Positions 26,820 to 36,401 of a DNA stretch of 64,000 bases are shown one piece after another. Source of the DNA: Roseicitreum antarcticum (GTDB lineage: Bacteria; Pseudomonadota; Alphaproteobacteria; Rhodobacterales; Rhodobacteraceae); NCBI RefSeq assembly GCF_014681765.1, contig NZ_CP061502.1, positions 186,001 through 250,000 of the forward strand, given 5' to 3'. Under the pieces are notes generated by a model. That model did not search any database and was not told the DNA's origin. It saw only the letters and a program-made list of their open reading frames with translations. Position 1 is the stretch's first letter. Each line of letters begins with the position of its first letter. The translations under genes were made by a program, and so were the position numbers.

Positions 26820-28430
26820 TTAGTCGTCGGTGCGGGTGATTTCCCACGCCAGCGTACGCTCGTTGGTGCGGGCTTCGTGTTCCAGGCCGCTGCGCATGGC
26901 CCAGACGTTCACCTGAAAGTGCAGCGGGATGAAGGCGTAATCATCCATGCCGATGGTCGTGGCTTCGGTCAGCAGTGCCAACCGTGCGTCACGGTCAATG
27001 GTCTGTTTTGCGCGGATCGACAGGGCATCAACCGCCGGGTTCGCATAGCGGCCAAAGTTGCCATTACCGCCACCCGTGGCAGCGTTATAGCTTTCCAACA
27101 CGCCCGACACCGTATAGGTGGCATCGCCCGCAACCGTGCCCCAGCCCGTCAGGGACATAGAGAATTTAGGGCTGTCAAACCCGGGGAAGGTATCTGCACC
27201 GCCGCGGATCAGGTCGGAAAAGAAGATGTTGCGCGGCATGGTGTCAACTTCGGTCTGGATCCCGATGCGCGACCACATTTGCGCGATGGCCTCCAGAATG
27301 CGGGCGTCGTTGATGTAGCGGTCATTGGGGCCGTGGACCGTCATCTGGAACCCGTCGGCATAGCCTGCCAATTCCAGCAATTCGCGCGCCTGATCGGGGT
27401 CGTAGGCATCGGCTTCCAGCGCGTCGACATGGCCGAAAAAGCCCGGCGGCACGATGTTGCGGGTGGGTTCGGCAGCGCCCCCCATGATCCGGTCGCGGAT
27501 GGCGTCGCGGTCGATCGACAGGCTCAGGGCCTTGCGCACGCGCCAGTCGCGCAGCGGGTTCGGCGTCATTACATTGCCGTCGTTGTCGCGGACGAATTCT
27601 TCAACATGCCGGTAGGCGGGCATCATATAGATCAGCCGGTCGGAAGGTGTGGTGCTGAGTGTGAAGTTGGCGTCCGATTCAATGCGCGGCAGATCGACGG
27701 TCGGCGGGTAGTCGATGATATCGACATCGCCATTCAACAATGCGGCCAGACGCGCGCTGTCCTGACTGACCGGGCGGAATACCACGCGATCCCAGCCGGG
27801 ATCGCCGCCCCACCAGTTTGGATTGGCGGTCAAGCTGACGCGGTTACCAGGGCTGAATTCTTCAAACATGAAAGGGCCGGTGCCGATGGCCGCCAGACCC
27901 GAGTTGAAATCGACCGAGAATTCGCGGCCTTCTGCGGCGTGACGCGCCATGATGGGCAGCATCGCCAAATCTTCGGGCACGTTCGGATACGGCCCTTCGG
28001 TGCGGACCAGGAGCGTGTGGTCATCCACCATTTCCCAGGTCTTCGAGCCTTTGTCCAACTGGAACGCCGGGCTGGCCGGCGCGCCGGAAATGCCGCCGCG
28101 CAGCCGGTCAAAGGTATAGATCACGTCATCGGCGGTGAACGGGGTGCCGTCGTGCCAGGTAACGCCCTGCCGCAGCCGGAATTCCCATGTTTCATCATCA
28201 ATGGCTTCCCATGACACTGCCAGACCGGGTTCAGTCTGGGACGAGGTGTCCAGGTTGACCAGCTTTTCGAAGATATGTTCCTGCACCTGCAGGTCTGCGG
28301 AAAGCTGCGTCCAGTGCGGGTCCATGGACACCGCCTCAGATCTGACGCCGATGGTCAGAACGTCCTGCGCAAAGGCAGGCGCGGTCAGCACGGATGCTGC
28401 CACGATTGCGGCCAAGCCTATTCGTTTCAC
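26820..28430 (-). CDS. Peptide/opine ABC transporter substrate-binding protein (SBP_bac_5)
   Basis: Periplasmic receptor of 536 aa with signal peptide MKRIGLAAIVAASVLTAPAFA. Family hallmarks: DETWEFRLRQGVTWHDGTPF, DPLRDWRVRKALSLSIDRDAI-like core and a long C-terminal lobe. First gene of the operon binding protein, DppB, DppC, DppD, DppF, M24 peptidase. An IclR-type operator lies 63 bp upstream of its ATG, tying the importer to the locus-wide regulon. Confidence 0.94.
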   Translation of the reverse strand: MKRIGLAAIVAASVLTAPAFAQDVLTIGVRSEAVSMDPHWTQLSADLQVQEHIFEKLVNLDTSSQTEPGLAVSWEAIDDETWEFRLRQGVTWHDGTPFTADDVIYTFDRLRGGISGAPASPAFQLDKGSKTWEMVDDHTLLVRTEGPYPNVPEDLAMLPIMARHAAEGREFSVDFNSGLAAIGTGPFMFEEFSPGNRVSLTANPNWWGGDPGWDRVVFRPVSQDSARLAALLNGDVDIIDYPPTVDLPRIESDANFTLSTTPSDRLIYMMPAYRHVEEFVRDNDGNVMTPNPLRDWRVRKALSLSIDRDAIRDRIMGGAAEPTRNIVPPGFFGHVDALEADAYDPDQARELLELAGYADGFQMTVHGPNDRYINDARILEAIAQMWSRIGIQTEVDTMPRNIFFSDLIRGGADTFPGFDSPKFSMSLTGWGTVAGDATYTVSGVLESYNAATGGGNGNFGRYANPAVDALSIRAKQTIDRDARLALLTEATTIGMDDYAFIPLHFQVNVWAMRSGLEHEARTNERTLAWEITRTDD

Positions 28431-28492
28431 TGCTGGTCCTCCGTGTTGTGGTGAAAGGGTGTGGGCGCGCCAGATGGCTTGCCAAAGCGATT

Positions 28493-28507
28493 GTGCGATT
28501 TACGCAC
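28493..28507. promoter_or_regulatory. IclR-type operator (dipeptide ABC promoter)
   Basis: GTGCG-ATTTA-CGCAC, a perfect inverted repeat with 5-bp arms, 63 bp upstream of the binding-protein gene. The 15-mer 19 bp further on (28512-28526) is only weakly similar. The form matches the GTTCG-N5-CGCAC type of operator I recall for PcaR. Confidence 0.6.
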
Positions 28508-28688
28508 TTTTGTTTTCTTAATAGAAAGGTTGCACTTCTTTTGGCGCCTGTCCACACTTAGTTTTGAGTTGAAATCAGAAAATTGCCGAGCTGAAAGACG
28601 GATGCCGCACGCATGTGCGAGATTCCGACGCTTGCTGGGCGCAGCGCGACAAATCCTTGAAGTCAGTGTGCGATGGCGGCAGCCGGCC

Positions 28689-29576
28689 TCAGCCTTGGCT
28701 CAGGACCCAGTCGGCGAGGTCGGCATGGGTGCAGATCCACACATCACCACAGGCACGGGCATGATCCAAAAGCGCGTCCAGAAGCCAGATGCGTGACCGA
28801 TAACCGATCACGAAGGGATGAAATACCAACTGGCACAGCCCGCGCTCGGCGCGGGCGGCGTCGAATTCACGGCGGAAAATGTCATGTACCACGGCCGGGT
28901 CGGTCCATGGCCGTGTCGCGGGGTCGCGGTTGAAAAGCAAATAGGCGGCATCGTCGCGCGACCATTCGACGGGTATTTCGACGACACCGCTGGGTTGCCC
29001 GTCACAAAGCAATTCATAGCATTCATCATCGGCCATCAGGCTGGAATCGTAGCTGAAGCCCAAATCGCGGACCAGTTCGATGGTATGCGCGCTGAGGTCC
29101 CAATGCGCGGCGCGGTGGCCTTTGGGGCGCGTGCCCGTCAGCTTTTCCAGCGTATCGGCGGCCTGCGCCATCAGGCGGCTTTCGGTTGCGCGGTCCAGTT
29201 TTGACGTATTCTCATGGATCCAGCCATGCACCCCGATTTCGTGGCCGCCCGCAACAATCGGTTCCATCGCGGCAGGGTCGATCAGGGCGGCGACAGCGGG
29301 TACAAAGAAGGTCGCGGGCGCGTTGTGCCGCGCCAGCGCGTCCAGCACGCGGGGTACGCCACGGCGGCGGCCATATTCCCCCCATGACAGCCGCCCCACG
29401 GTGGACCGCCCCGCGCCCAGTTCAAAGGTTTCGTGATCCGCGTCGAACGACAGTGCCAGGGCACAACGTGCCCCGTCCGGCCAACGGGTGGGGCGCAACG
29501 CGCGGCCTGCACGGACATGTTCGACGATGGGGCGCCATTCGGATTCCGGCATTTCCCATGGCTGTTCGCGGTTCAT
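28689..29576 (-). CDS. Polysaccharide deacetylase (CE4/NodB) family protein
   Basis: Cytoplasmic NodB-homology hydrolase, 295 aa, no signal peptide. CE4 motif 1 SFDADHE (43-49) supplies the catalytic/metal aspartates D45/D47. Motif 2 HGWIH (117-121) supplies the two metal histidines. [10 protein letters not shown] provides motif 3. Lack of export argues against peptidoglycan or chitin; the family also holds cyclic-imide and allantoin-type amidohydrolases, which fits an operon with an aminotransferase. It overlaps the aminotransferase gene by 4 bp and is the last gene of the operon that starts at 37721. Confidence 0.92.
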   Translation of the reverse strand: MNREQPWEMPESEWRPIVEHVRAGRALRPTRWPDGARCALALSFDADHETFELGAGRSTVGRLSWGEYGRRRGVPRVLDALARHNAPATFFVPAVAALIDPAAMEPIVAGGHEIGVHGWIHENTSKLDRATESRLMAQAADTLEKLTGTRPKGHRAAHWDLSAHTIELVRDLGFSYDSSLMADDECYELLCDGQPSGVVEIPVEWSRDDAAYLLFNRDPATRPWTDPAVVHDIFRREFDAARAERGLCQLVFHPFVIGYRSRIWLLDALLDHARACGDVWICTHADLADWVLSQG

Positions 29577-30958
29577 CGCGGCAAGACCTCGGCAATGGCC
29601 AGGTGAAGGGCGTGAGCCAGTTGGTTGATCTCATCCTCGGTGATGCAGAGCGGGGGCGCAAAGCCGATGATGTTGCCTTCCGGCATTGGGCGGGCGATGA
29701 CGCCGTGGCGCAGCATCGCCGCGGAAATTGCGCTGCTGACCGCCATAGGTTTGTCGTAGAATTGCCGCTCGGCCGGGTTTTCCATGAATTCGACGGCGGC
29801 CAGCAGTCCCTCGCCACGGATTTCGCCGACATTCGGGTGATCGCCCGCCGCATCGCGCAGTGCTGCGAGCAATTTCGGTCCCGTATGCGCGGCGTTTTCC
29901 ACGAGCCCCATAGAATCCACCAGCGCCAGCGTCGCCACACCTGCCGCCGAGCTGACAGGGTGGGCCGAATAGGTCCAGCCATGCGCCAATGCGCCGAATT
30001 GATCTGTGCCATCGGCCAGTACGTCGAAAATGCGCTGCGAGATGATGGAGCCTGACAGCGGCGCATAGGCGGATGTCAGCCCTTTGGCGATGGTCATGAA
30101 GTCAGGCTTCATCCCGTAGTGATCGGAGCCGAACATGGAGCCTAGCCGCCCAAACCCGGTCACAACCTCATCCGCGATAAGGGCGATGTCGTGGCGTGCC
30201 AGCACTTGCTGCACGCGTTCCCAATACCCTGCGGGCGGGGGCAGGATGCCGCCGGTGCCCATGATCGGCTCCCCAATAAAGGCCGCGATTGTATCGGGGC
30301 CTTCGGCCTCGATCATCGCTTCCAATTCGGTGATCAGGAAATTGGTGAAATCAGCCTCGGTCATGTCGGTGTCGGGGCGGCGCAGGTAGTGGGGCGTATG
30401 GGTGTGCAAGAACCCGTCCAGCGGCAGGTTGAACCGCGCATGATAGGCAGCGAGCCCGGTCAGCGACCCGGATACCAGCCCTGACCCGTGATAGGCGCGC
30501 CAGCGGCTGATGATCTTGCGCTTTTCAGGACGGCCCAGCAGGTTGTTGTATTGCCAGATCAGTTTGACATTGGTCTCATTCGCATCCGAACCTGACAGCC
30601 CGAAATAGACCCGCGCCATGTGGTCGGGCGCGCGGTCCATGATCATGCGGGCCAGCTTGATGGCTGGTTCATTGCCGTGACCGGCAAAGGCATGAAAGAA
30701 CGCCAGTTTCTGCGCCTGTTCGTTCATCGCATCGGCGATTTCGGACCGGCCATAGCCCGCGTTCACACAATAGAGCGCCGCGAAGCCGTCCAGAAAGCGA
30801 TTCCCGTCGCGGTCGATGATGGTGCAGCCCTCACCGCCGGTGATGATCCGGCCCGGCACATCGCCGCGCGCATGCTGGGCGGTGTGGGTGGTCGGGTGTA
30901 GCAGGCAATCGCGGTCCCATGCCGCCAGTTCGTCATTGATCGGGGATTGAAGGGTCAT
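29573..30958 (-). CDS. Class III (omega) aminotransferase
   Basis: PLP-dependent aminotransferase for terminal or omega amino groups, 461 aa. PLP lysine K292 (TIAKGLTS), D263 ([11 protein letters not shown]) contacting the pyridine nitrogen, and the phosphate-cup region [10 protein letters not shown]. Closest in style to putrescine/omega-amino-acid:pyruvate enzymes. The product would be an aldehyde, which the succinate-semialdehyde-type dehydrogenase at 55051 could oxidise. It overlaps the SDR upstream and the CE4 gene downstream by 4 bp each. Confidence 0.94.
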   Translation of the reverse strand: MTLQSPINDELAAWDRDCLLHPTTHTAQHARGDVPGRIITGGEGCTIIDRDGNRFLDGFAALYCVNAGYGRSEIADAMNEQAQKLAFFHAFAGHGNEPAIKLARMIMDRAPDHMARVYFGLSGSDANETNVKLIWQYNNLLGRPEKRKIISRWRAYHGSGLVSGSLTGLAAYHARFNLPLDGFLHTHTPHYLRRPDTDMTEADFTNFLITELEAMIEAEGPDTIAAFIGEPIMGTGGILPPPAGYWERVQQVLARHDIALIADEVVTGFGRLGSMFGSDHYGMKPDFMTIAKGLTSAYAPLSGSIISQRIFDVLADGTDQFGALAHGWTYSAHPVSSAAGVATLALVDSMGLVENAAHTGPKLLAALRDAAGDHPNVGEIRGEGLLAAVEFMENPAERQFYDKPMAVSSAISAAMLRHGVIARPMPEGNIIGFAPPLCITEDEINQLAHALHLAIAEVLPR

Positions 30959-31659
30959 AGTCCGCTCTCCAGTCGGGTATTTGCTATGAATTCGGGGATA
31001 CTGGCCTGGTTGGGCATCGACAGCACAAAGCCCACCATCTGCGCCACGGTCTGCGGTGTCAGGCGGTCGGCTTTTGGGGTGACGCCGGGCAGACCAGCGA
31101 GCAGGTCGGTATCAATCGCGCCGGGACAGATGGCAGTTCCGCGCACACCTTCATCCCAGCCTGCAAACCGAACGGCTTGTGTCATGGCGTGCAGCGCGTG
31201 TTTGACCATGACATAGCCGACCGATGTGCCACCGCGATACCGCTTTGAATCGGTGGAGGCGATGTTGACCACGCGCCCCGCACCGCTGGCTTTCAGATGG
31301 GGCAGGGCGGCGCGGATCAGGCGAAAGGGGGCTTTGACATTCACGGCCCAGAGATCATCCAGATCCTGTTCGCAATCGGCATCCGTGCCTTGTTCGAAAT
31401 CGACGAAGCGCAGGATGCCTGCATTGTTCACCAACGCATCCACGCGGCCAAAGCGTGCAATTGTGGCATCCACCCAGGCCTGCGCGTCGGGGGCGCATTG
31501 AGCGTCAAACCGGGTGGCCATGGTGGTCTCGCTGGTCATGTCGGCGACCTGAGACAGGTCGCGTACGCCGAGCGACAACGCCCAGCCCTGTTGGCCCAGA
31601 TGTTCAGCGATGGCGCGGCCCAAGCCCCGGCCCGCGCCGCTGACCATGGCCACGCGCAT
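30955..31659 (-). CDS. SDR-family oxidoreductase
   Basis: NAD(P)-dependent short-chain dehydrogenase, 234 aa. Rossmann motif [10 protein letters not shown] at the N-terminus, NNAG, the serine in NIASTDS, and an intact YxxxK (GYVMVKHAL). ATG 31659 overlaps the stop of the upstream SDR (TGATG). A frame extending to 31758 would add residues without family similarity. Probably oxidises a hydroxyl group in the pathway. Confidence 0.92.
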   Translation of the reverse strand: MRVAMVSGAGRGLGRAIAEHLGQQGWALSLGVRDLSQVADMTSETTMATRFDAQCAPDAQAWVDATIARFGRVDALVNNAGILRFVDFEQGTDADCEQDLDDLWAVNVKAPFRLIRAALPHLKASGAGRVVNIASTDSKRYRGGTSVGYVMVKHALHAMTQAVRFAGWDEGVRGTAICPGAIDTDLLAGLPGVTPKADRLTPQTVAQMVGFVLSMPNQASIPEFIANTRLESGL

Positions 31660-32444
31660 CAGAATAGCCCCTGATGGACGCCGCCGTCGTTGACGATGTT
31701 CTGGCCAGACATGAAGCCCGCCTGCGCGCTGCACAGGTAAGCGACCAGATCGCCGCATTCGGACGGGTCGGCAAACCGGCCGGCCGGGCAGGATTTCACC
31801 CTGTCGGCCACGATAGCCTCATATGTGGTGTTGCCGCGTTCGGCATGGCCGTGCAGGTTGGTGTGCAGCGCGTCGGTGTCGAAGAGGCCAGGGCAGACGG
31901 TGTTGATCGTCACGTTATGGGGGATCAGTTCGCGCACCATTGCCGCGGTGGCACCGGACAGCGCCAGGCGTGCGGCGTGGCTGTGGGCGAAACCCACCTG
32001 CGGGAACTTGATGAAGCTGACCGACATGTTGACGATCCGGCCAAAGCGGCGTTCCTGCATGCCGGGGGCGACGGCCTGAATCATCTCGATCGAAGACAGA
32101 AAGTGGTCTTCCAGCCAGCTGCGCCAGTCTTCGGGCTTGATCTGTGCATAGGGCGTGGGCACCTGGCGGCGGCCGGGGTTGTTCACAAGGATATCGGCGC
32201 GCCCCCCCGCCGCGTCCAGGATGGCCGCGCGCCCTTCAGTGGTGTTGAAATCAGCGGCGACGGCGGTGACGGTCGCGCCAAAATCATCGCGCAGTGCCTG
32301 CGCGGTCTCATTCAGCGCGTCCGCTCCACGCGCGTTGATGACGAGTGATACGCCTTCGCGCGCAAGCGATACCGCAACAGCGCGGCCCAGCCCACGGCTG
32401 GCAGCAGTCACGATAGCGGTGCGACCCTCAAGTCCCAGATGCAT
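31659..32444 (-). CDS. Atypical SDR protein lacking the catalytic Tyr and Lys
   Basis: Short-chain dehydrogenase fold, 261 aa. The cofactor motif TAASRGLGRA is intact, but the NNAG loop reads NNPG and the catalytic YxxxK is replaced by S155 and R159 (HSHAARLAL). A comparable Ser/Arg pattern (LSNxxR) exists in a side branch of the SDR family. It may bind NAD(P) yet use another mechanism, or be regulatory. Start at 32444 is preceded by GGAG; it overlaps the DapA-family gene by 17 bp. Confidence 0.9.
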   Translation of the reverse strand: MHLGLEGRTAIVTAASRGLGRAVAVSLAREGVSLVINARGADALNETAQALRDDFGATVTAVAADFNTTEGRAAILDAAGGRADILVNNPGRRQVPTPYAQIKPEDWRSWLEDHFLSSIEMIQAVAPGMQERRFGRIVNMSVSFIKFPQVGFAHSHAARLALSGATAAMVRELIPHNVTINTVCPGLFDTDALHTNLHGHAERGNTTYEAIVADRVKSCPAGRFADPSECGDLVAYLCSAQAGFMSGQNIVNDGGVHQGLF

Positions 32445-33384
32445 GATGCAGCTCCTTCATAGGTGTTGTGATGACATCTGCGCCAAGAATTTTCCGCAGA
32501 CCGTCGGCCAGTCCGGCCAAAGCCGCGCCTTCCAGCGGCAGCAATGGCGGACGCGGATAGTCGCCGCCGGGCAGCCCCATCAGGTTCATCGCAGCCTTGG
32601 TCGCGGGATAGAGCGTGCGTCCGTCGGTGGTAAACAATTCGGTCAGCGCCAGCCCGGTGCGTTGCAGGGCCAGTGCCTCATCCAGTCGCCCGGCGCGGGT
32701 TGCGTGCCACAGATCCATACAGCCTGGCGCCCAGACATTGGGGAAGCAATCAATCAGCCCGTCCGCGCCCGCCAGCACCGCAGCCACCCCGAAGACTGAG
32801 GAAGGGCCGCAGAACACGCGCGCGCGGTCCCGGACCCGCAGCAGGGTTTCATGGAAATTCCGCCAATCGCTGGAGCTTTCCTTGATCGCGACGATATGAT
32901 CCAGATCGACCAGCGTATCAGCAATGGCGGGCGTGATCGCGTTTCCGGCGTTTCCGGGAATGTTGTAGACGATGATGGGCATGCCCGCTGCGGCCGCGTC
33001 GACCCGGGCGTAATGCCCGATGATCTCGGCTTCGGTCAGATGGGCGAAATAGGGCGGCATGACCAGCACACCGTCGGCACCAGCCTCGCGCGCGGCGTGG
33101 ATCTGGTCAATCACCTCTTCGGCGCGAATGGCACCAGTGCCGATGATCGCAGGGCCGCGCCCGCGCAGTGCCTTCACAGTCAGATCGGCCAGATGCGCGC
33201 GTTCGGAAAGATCCATCGCCCAGAACTCGCCGGTGCAGCCTGCCGCGACCATGCCGGTTGCACCGGCGTCCATCAGCCGGTCGATATTGGCAGTGTAGCT
33301 GTCCGCATCCAGCGTGCCATCCGCCCGGAAGGGCGTGGTGATCGCGGGCATCGGCCCCGACCAAGAGATATTGTTACGGTTCAC
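32428..33384 (-). CDS. DapA/NAL-family lyase (second paralogue)
   Basis: Class I aldolase/dehydratase, 318 aa, starting at GTG 33384 after AGGAGAG. Schiff-base lysine K168 (VAIKESSSD), tyrosine Y140 (VYNIPG), and the GCTGEF loop at 49-54. Members in catabolic operons include keto-deoxy-sugar-acid aldolases and the pyrroline-4-hydroxy-2-carboxylate deaminase of hydroxyproline breakdown. It follows the sugar-type ABC ATPase gene and heads the enzyme part of the operon. Confidence 0.93.
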   Translation of the reverse strand: MNRNNISWSGPMPAITTPFRADGTLDADSYTANIDRLMDAGATGMVAAGCTGEFWAMDLSERAHLADLTVKALRGRGPAIIGTGAIRAEEVIDQIHAAREAGADGVLVMPPYFAHLTEAEIIGHYARVDAAAAGMPIIVYNIPGNAGNAITPAIADTLVDLDHIVAIKESSSDWRNFHETLLRVRDRARVFCGPSSVFGVAAVLAGADGLIDCFPNVWAPGCMDLWHATRAGRLDEALALQRTGLALTELFTTDGRTLYPATKAAMNLMGLPGGDYPRPPLLPLEGAALAGLADGLRKILGADVITTPMKELHHASGT

Positions 33385-33480
33385 TTTCTCGTCTCTCCTG
33401 AGTTGCGTACCGCGCGGGGGGCGCTTTGGCCGCGCGCGGCGCGGGGCCGGTTGGATCCCGGCGGGTGGTGTTGGTGCGCC

Positions 33481-34614
33481 TTAGAGTGGCGCGCCGACCA
33501 AGTGGGGGGTGGTCGGAGTTTCTGCTGGTTCGAATGGCACCGGCACATTCAGCCGCGGCCCGGTTTCGCCCGGACCAAACACATGCAGCGCCGAGGTGTC
33601 GATGCTGAACGGGACCCGCGTGCCCATGCGCAGGATCTGGTCGGCGGGTGTGCGCGCTGTCAGCCGGGTCGAGGTGCCCAGCCGCAGGGTCACGATATTC
33701 TCATGCCCGGTTTCTTCGACCAGCAGCACCTCGGCGGTGTTGTCGCCGGTGCCGATGGTCAGCCCTTCGGGGCGGATACCCATGCACGCGGGGCCGGGCT
33801 GCGCCTGATCGATCAACGGGCCAACGGGCAGATCCAGCGTATCGGTGCGCAGGCGCCAGCCGTCGCCCACGCGGGACAGCTCGCCGTCCACAAGGTTCAT
33901 CGACGGGGTGCCGATAAAGCCCGCAACAAAGCGGTTGGCCGGTGCGCGATAAACTTGTTGGGGGGGTGCGAATTGTTGCAGATCACCGTTGAGCATGATG
34001 GCGATGCGGTCCGACATGGTCATCGCTTCCAACTGATCGTGGGTGACATAGACCATTGTCCGGCCCAGCCGCGCATGGAGTTCGACCAGTTCGGCGCGCA
34101 TGTAGCCGCGCAGCTTTGCATCGAGGTTGGACAAAGGCTCATCCAGCAAGAATACCTTTGGATCGCGCACCAACGCCCGCCCAAGGGCCACCCGCTGTTG
34201 TTGTCCACCAGACAATTGCCCCGGCTTGCGGGCCAGTAGCGGCGTCAGCTGCAACATGTCGGCCACCTTGGCCACCATCTGATCGCGTTCGGCGGTAGGA
34301 ACGCGGCGCTTTTTCAGCGGATAGGCGATGTTCTTGCCGACCGTCATATGCGGGTACAGCGCGTAGGACTGAAATACCATGGCGATGTCTCGCTTGCCGG
34401 GGGGCGTGTCATTGACCACCTTCCCGTCAATCCGGATCTCGCCGCCAGACGGAAATTCCAGACCGGCCAGCATGCGCAGAGTTGTCGTCTTGCCGCAGCC
34501 CGATGGGCCCAAAAGAGACACGAACTCCCCTGATTTGATGGTCAGATCCAGATCGCGCACCGCAGTGAACGTCCCGAATGATTTTTGCACATTTGAGAAC
34601 ACGACGTCAGCCAT
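33481..34614 (-). CDS. ABC transporter ATP-binding protein, MalK/UgpC type
   Basis: ATPase of a carbohydrate-type importer, 377 aa. Walker A GPSGCGKTT near 38-46, signature LSGGQQQR, Walker B VFLLDEPLSNLDAKLR, H-switch YVTHDQLEAMTM, and a C-terminal MOP/TOBE-like domain (about 240-365) typical of MalK. ATG 34614 is chosen; the open frame continues to 35406 only as a shadow of the permease gene. Starts 2 bp after the permease stop. Confidence 0.95.
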   Translation of the reverse strand: MADVVFSNVQKSFGTFTAVRDLDLTIKSGEFVSLLGPSGCGKTTTLRMLAGLEFPSGGEIRIDGKVVNDTPPGKRDIAMVFQSYALYPHMTVGKNIAYPLKKRRVPTAERDQMVAKVADMLQLTPLLARKPGQLSGGQQQRVALGRALVRDPKVFLLDEPLSNLDAKLRGYMRAELVELHARLGRTMVYVTHDQLEAMTMSDRIAIMLNGDLQQFAPPQQVYRAPANRFVAGFIGTPSMNLVDGELSRVGDGWRLRTDTLDLPVGPLIDQAQPGPACMGIRPEGLTIGTGDNTAEVLLVEETGHENIVTLRLGTSTRLTARTPADQILRMGTRVPFSIDTSALHVFGPGETGPRLNVPVPFEPAETPTTPHLVGAPL

Positions 34615-34616
34615 GA

Positions 34617-35438
34617 TTACCCTTTCACGCCGCCGGCACCGAAGCCGCGGGTCAGATAGCTTTGCAGGAAGGCGAAAACGATGATCAGCGGCACGCTCAT
34701 CATCACCGAGGCGGCCATCAGCAGCGACCATTCGATGTTGAACGACGAGACCAGCATGTTCATCACGCCTGTGGTCAGGGGCCGCGCATTGTCCGAGTTG
34801 ATCAAGACCAGCGCGAACAGGTATTCGTTCCACGACAAGATGAAGGTGAACAGTGCGGTCGAGATGATGCCCGGCAGCAGTTGCGGCAGAATGATGTCGC
34901 GAAACGCCTCCATCCGGCTTGCGCCATCCACCAGCGCAGCGGATTCCAGATCCTCGGGGATGCCCGCCATGAAGGACCGCAGCAGCCACAATGCATAGGG
35001 CAGGGCGAACGTGGTGTACGCGATCACCAGGCTGAAAATGCTGTTCGACAGCCCCATATTGACCAGCATCAGATACAACGGGATGATCAGCACGACGGAC
35101 GGCAGCAGGTAGGTGAACAGCACCAGGAATGCGAGACTTTCGCGCCCGCGATACCGAAACCGCACCAGCGAATATGCCCCGAGCGTGGCAATGCTGACGA
35201 CAGTCACCGTGGTGGCCACCGACAACACGACCGAGTTGCGGAAGTAGATCAGGAAGTTGGTTTCCCGCAGCAAGCGCAGATAGTGATCGAATGTCACTGT
35301 TTCGGGCAGGATGGTTGGTGGGCGGCGGAACAACTCGATTTGCGGTTTGATGGATGTCACAACCATCCAGAACAGCGGAAACGCCACCGCCAGAACGATT
35401 GACCATGCAAAGAGGTTGAACAGGATACGACGTGTCAT
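34617..35438 (-). CDS. Carbohydrate ABC transporter permease, MalG type
   Basis: Inner-membrane permease, 273 aa with six predicted helices. Coupling loop EDLESAALVDGASRMEAF is the canonical EAA motif of sugar permeases, and the C-terminus ends in LTRGFGAGGVKG, as in MalG/UgpE. It lies 5 bp after the MalF-like gene. Confidence 0.95.
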   Translation of the reverse strand: MTRRILFNLFAWSIVLAVAFPLFWMVVTSIKPQIELFRRPPTILPETVTFDHYLRLLRETNFLIYFRNSVVLSVATTVTVVSIATLGAYSLVRFRYRGRESLAFLVLFTYLLPSVVLIIPLYLMLVNMGLSNSIFSLVIAYTTFALPYALWLLRSFMAGIPEDLESAALVDGASRMEAFRDIILPQLLPGIISTALFTFILSWNEYLFALVLINSDNARPLTTGVMNMLVSSFNIEWSLLMAASVMMSVPLIIVFAFLQSYLTRGFGAGGVKG

Positions 35439-35443
35439 CTGGT

Positions 35444-36340
35444 TCAGTCCTTGTTGCGGGTTTTCAGCACGTAAACAACCATGAACACCAGCATGATCGC
35501 CATCATCACCACGGCATAGGCCGACGCCATGCCCATCTGGTTGAGTGCAAAGGCTTCTTTGTAGACCAGCAGCGGCAGCGTCTGCGTCGAGATCAGCGGC
35601 CCGCCCCCGGTCAGCAGGAAAATCAGGTCGAATTCCTTGAAATCCCAGATCGCGCGCAACAGGATGATGACCACCAGAACCTCGCGCAGCTGCGGCAGGG
35701 TCACGTCGAAAAACCGCGCTATGGGTCCGGCCCCGTCGATCTTTGCGGCCTCATACAAAGGTTCGGGGATGGTTTGCAGCCGCGCCAGAACGGCAATCAC
35801 GACAAACGGGAAATACTTCCACGCGCCCACCAGAATGACCGAGATCATCGCATTGGGGGAACTGCCCAGAAAGTCGATCGGCCAGTCAATCAGCCCCATC
35901 GACATCATCAGATGGTTCAAGATGCCGTACAGATCGTTGAACAGCCAGCGCCACACCAGCACCGCGACCACGGTCGATACGAAATAGGGGAACAGGATCA
36001 GGCTGCGCGCAATGCTGCGGAACCAGATATTCTGATGCAGCACCAGCGCCATCCCCACGCCGCAGATGATCTGCAGGGTCAATGTGCCCACGGTCCAGAT
36101 CAGGGTGTTGCGCAACGATGTCCAGAATTCGGGGCGTTGCAACAGCCGTTGATAATTCTCCAGCCCGACAAACGACCCCTGCAACGTGGGGGTAAAAATC
36201 TGGAACAGCGACAGATAGATCGCCGAGAACAGCGGATAGACGATCACCGCACAGAACACCAGAACGGTGGGCGCGATCAGAAAAACGCCGAGCATCGCAT
36301 AGCGACGCTCCAGCGGCGTGGCGGTATTGGGGCGTGGCAT
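35444..36340 (-). CDS. Carbohydrate ABC transporter permease, MalF type
   Basis: Inner-membrane permease, 298 aa. Six helices, coupling loop EPLYEAAKIDGAGPIARF, and the start MPRPNTATPLERRYAMLGVFLIAPT typical of UgpA/MalF-like subunits. Preceded by AAAGGAATACC. A stem-loop separates it from the binding-protein gene. Confidence 0.95.
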   Translation of the reverse strand: MPRPNTATPLERRYAMLGVFLIAPTVLVFCAVIVYPLFSAIYLSLFQIFTPTLQGSFVGLENYQRLLQRPEFWTSLRNTLIWTVGTLTLQIICGVGMALVLHQNIWFRSIARSLILFPYFVSTVVAVLVWRWLFNDLYGILNHLMMSMGLIDWPIDFLGSSPNAMISVILVGAWKYFPFVVIAVLARLQTIPEPLYEAAKIDGAGPIARFFDVTLPQLREVLVVIILLRAIWDFKEFDLIFLLTGGGPLISTQTLPLLVYKEAFALNQMGMASAYAVVMMAIMLVFMVVYVLKTRNKD

Positions 36341-36361
36341 GGTATTCCTTTAGTCAAAGGC

Positions 36362-36392
36362 CGGGGGGCCAGCCTGATCCGGAAGCCCCCCG
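36362..36392 (-). terminator. Intercistronic stem-loop after binding-protein gene
   Basis: Inverted repeat CGGGGGGC / GCCCCCCG (8 bp) with a 15-base loop in the 61-bp gap between the binding-protein and MalF-like genes. No T-run. Confidence 0.65.
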
Positions 36393-36401
36393 AAGCGGGT
36401 A

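Noticed and set aside
26664-28214. 516-aa open frame on the plus strand
   Set aside because: Lies wholly opposite the binding-protein gene with its signal peptide and family motifs; long antisense frames are expected in GC-rich DNA.
32851-34239. 462-aa open frame on the plus strand
   Set aside because: Shadow spanning two real minus-strand genes (DapA-family lyase and MalK-type ATPase); no domain pattern.
34615-35406. N-terminal extension of the MalK-type ATPase frame
   Set aside because: The extra residues are an out-of-frame read of the permease gene; ABC homology begins at the ATG at 34614.
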